NCBI GenBank assembly: GCA_900321595.1
Contig: ONWP01000257.1
Span: 1-6,106 of the forward strand
Reading direction: 5' to 3'
DNA length: 6,106 nucleotides
From: an uncultured Eubacteriales bacterium
Lineage (GTDB): Bacteria; Bacillota; Clostridia; Oscillospirales; Acutalibacteraceae
Shown in pieces: positions 5,925 through 6,106 of the stretch. Position 1 is the first letter of the stretch. Each line of letters starts with the position of its first letter. The notes below the pieces were generated by a model that was given only the letters and a program-made list of their open reading frames with translations, made no database searches and was not told the DNA's origin. A program made the translations under genes and the position numbers.

Positions 5925-5943
5925 GTTACCGCCATCTCCACCA
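5921..5943 (+). repeat. Direct repeat copy 2 of the ssrA 3' end
   Basis: This copy matches 22 of 23 bases of the tmRNA 3' end, including CCA, and lies 182 bp downstream of it. It lacks the pairing 5' half of a T-stem and any acceptor partner, so it is not itself a tRNA or tmRNA. It is followed after one extra T by GAAAAAAGCGC, as copy 1 is. Confidence 0.85.
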
Positions 5944-5987
5944 TGAAAAAAGCGCTTTTTGTCTACCAGACAAAAGCGCTTTTTTCA
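5944..5987 (+). terminator. Second, bidirectional intrinsic terminator
   Basis: A 20-bp stem with a single bulged T pairs 5944-5964 (TGAAAAAAGCGC then a T-run and GTCT) with 5968-5987 (AGACAAAAGCGCTTTTTTCA) around the loop ACC. T-run 5980-5985 serves the + strand and A-run 5946-5951 serves the - strand. It directly follows the second ssrA-end copy and may be the original ssrA terminator pushed downstream, or may serve a convergent gene beyond the window. Confidence 0.85.
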
Positions 5988-5989
5988 AC

Positions 5990-6106
5990 GAAATCCGTCC
6001 TTTCGGACGGGTGAAATCCACCTTCGGTGGGTGAAATCGCTTCGCGGTGAAATCCCGCTTCGCGGGGTGCGGGACGGATTTCATTTCACCCGAGGACGAA
6101 GTCCGA
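5990..6106. repeat. Array of GAAATC-spaced mini-hairpins (runs off window)
   Basis: GAAATC occurs at 5990, 6013, 6033 and 6049, each followed by a short palindrome: CCGTCC-TTTC-GGACGG (5995-6010), CCACC-TTC-GGTGG (6018-6030), CGC-TTC-GCG (6038-6046) and CCCGC-TTC-GCGGG (6054-6066). The motif then appears inverted as GATTTC (6077-6082), followed by GGAC-GAA-GTCC (6094-6104) in the opposite sense. An outer 11-bp pair, GAAATCCGTCC (5990-6000) with GGACGGATTTC (6072-6082), can enclose the array, and CGGGTGAAAT (6008-6017) can pair with ATTTCACCCG (6083-6092). No coding sequence is seen. It resembles intergenic palindromic repeat families of gut Clostridia; the function is unknown. Confidence 0.75.

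Larger units (their letters stand above)
5762..5943. mobile_element. Possible small insertion or remnant at the ssrA 3' end
   Basis: This 182-bp segment begins right after the ssrA CCA and ends with the duplicated ssrA 3' end, the arrangement left by site-specific integration at ssrA. It has no integrase or other gene, so it would be a remnant, a non-autonomous element, or a local duplication that has diverged. Recognition rests only on the flanking repeat and the structured, non-coding content. Confidence 0.4.

Noticed and set aside
5943..6014. 23-codon open frame MKKALFVYQTK... after the second repeat
   Set aside because: It has no ribosome binding site (the upstream sequence is the ssrA-end copy), its codons are the arms of the terminator hairpin, and it ends within the repeat array.
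5990..6106. CRISPR array
   Set aside because: The repeated part is only about 6-8 nt, the units are 16-23 nt and palindromic, the intervening sequences are stems rather than unique spacers, and no cas genes are present.
6088..6106. Hammerhead-like core (CGAGGACGAAGTCC)
   Set aside because: GGACGAA resembles one strand of a hammerhead core, but no CUGANGA strand or matching three-way junction is present. The sequence is explained as another GAA-loop mini-hairpin.

Overview
The window looks like chromosomal DNA from a GC-rich, low-expression-biased member of the Firmicutes, most plausibly a gut-type Clostridia lineage (Oscillospiraceae/Christensenellales-like). The grounds are the EF-Tu sequence, the DUF1934-argS pairing, which is typical of Firmicutes (compare ywiB-argS of Bacillus subtilis), strong GGAGG-type ribosome binding sites, U-tract terminators, and a tmRNA tag that lines up best with the B. 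subtilis tag. Assignment below phylum is inference.

Layout, all on the + strand. (1) 2-562: the 3' part of tuf (EF-Tu domains II and III), closed by a terminator at 575-605. (2) 621-2784: a single-gene unit with a near-consensus promoter, a 683-residue FMN/4Fe-4S/FAD oxidoreductase of the 2,4-dienoyl-CoA reductase/enoate reductase/BaiCD-BaiH type, and its own terminator. (3) 2798-5797: a compact translation and ribosome-rescue unit. It has a good promoter, a DUF1934 gene with a TTG start, argS (ATGA overlap), smpB (TGATG overlap) and, directly after the smpB stop, ssrA (tmRNA, 5409-5761). A consensus-like promoter inside smpB (5238-5266) may drive ssrA separately. SmpB and tmRNA act together in trans-translation; ArgS charges tRNA-Arg.

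(4) 5762-6106 has no credible protein gene but is dense with structure. The last 23 nt of ssrA are repeated 182 bp downstream, and each copy is followed at once by a terminator-like hairpin starting GAAAAAAGCGC. An inverted copy of the tmRNA T-arm lies just after the first terminator. Between the two direct copies are several further hairpins. After the second terminator comes an array of mini-hairpins separated by GAAATC, whose loops read C(GAA)G or C(GAAA)G on one strand; it runs off the window end. The ssrA 3' end is a classic integration site, so the most economical reading is a remnant or non-autonomous insertion at ssrA next to an intergenic palindromic repeat array. No integrase is visible, so this is inference. 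This stretch is the part of the window most worth following up.
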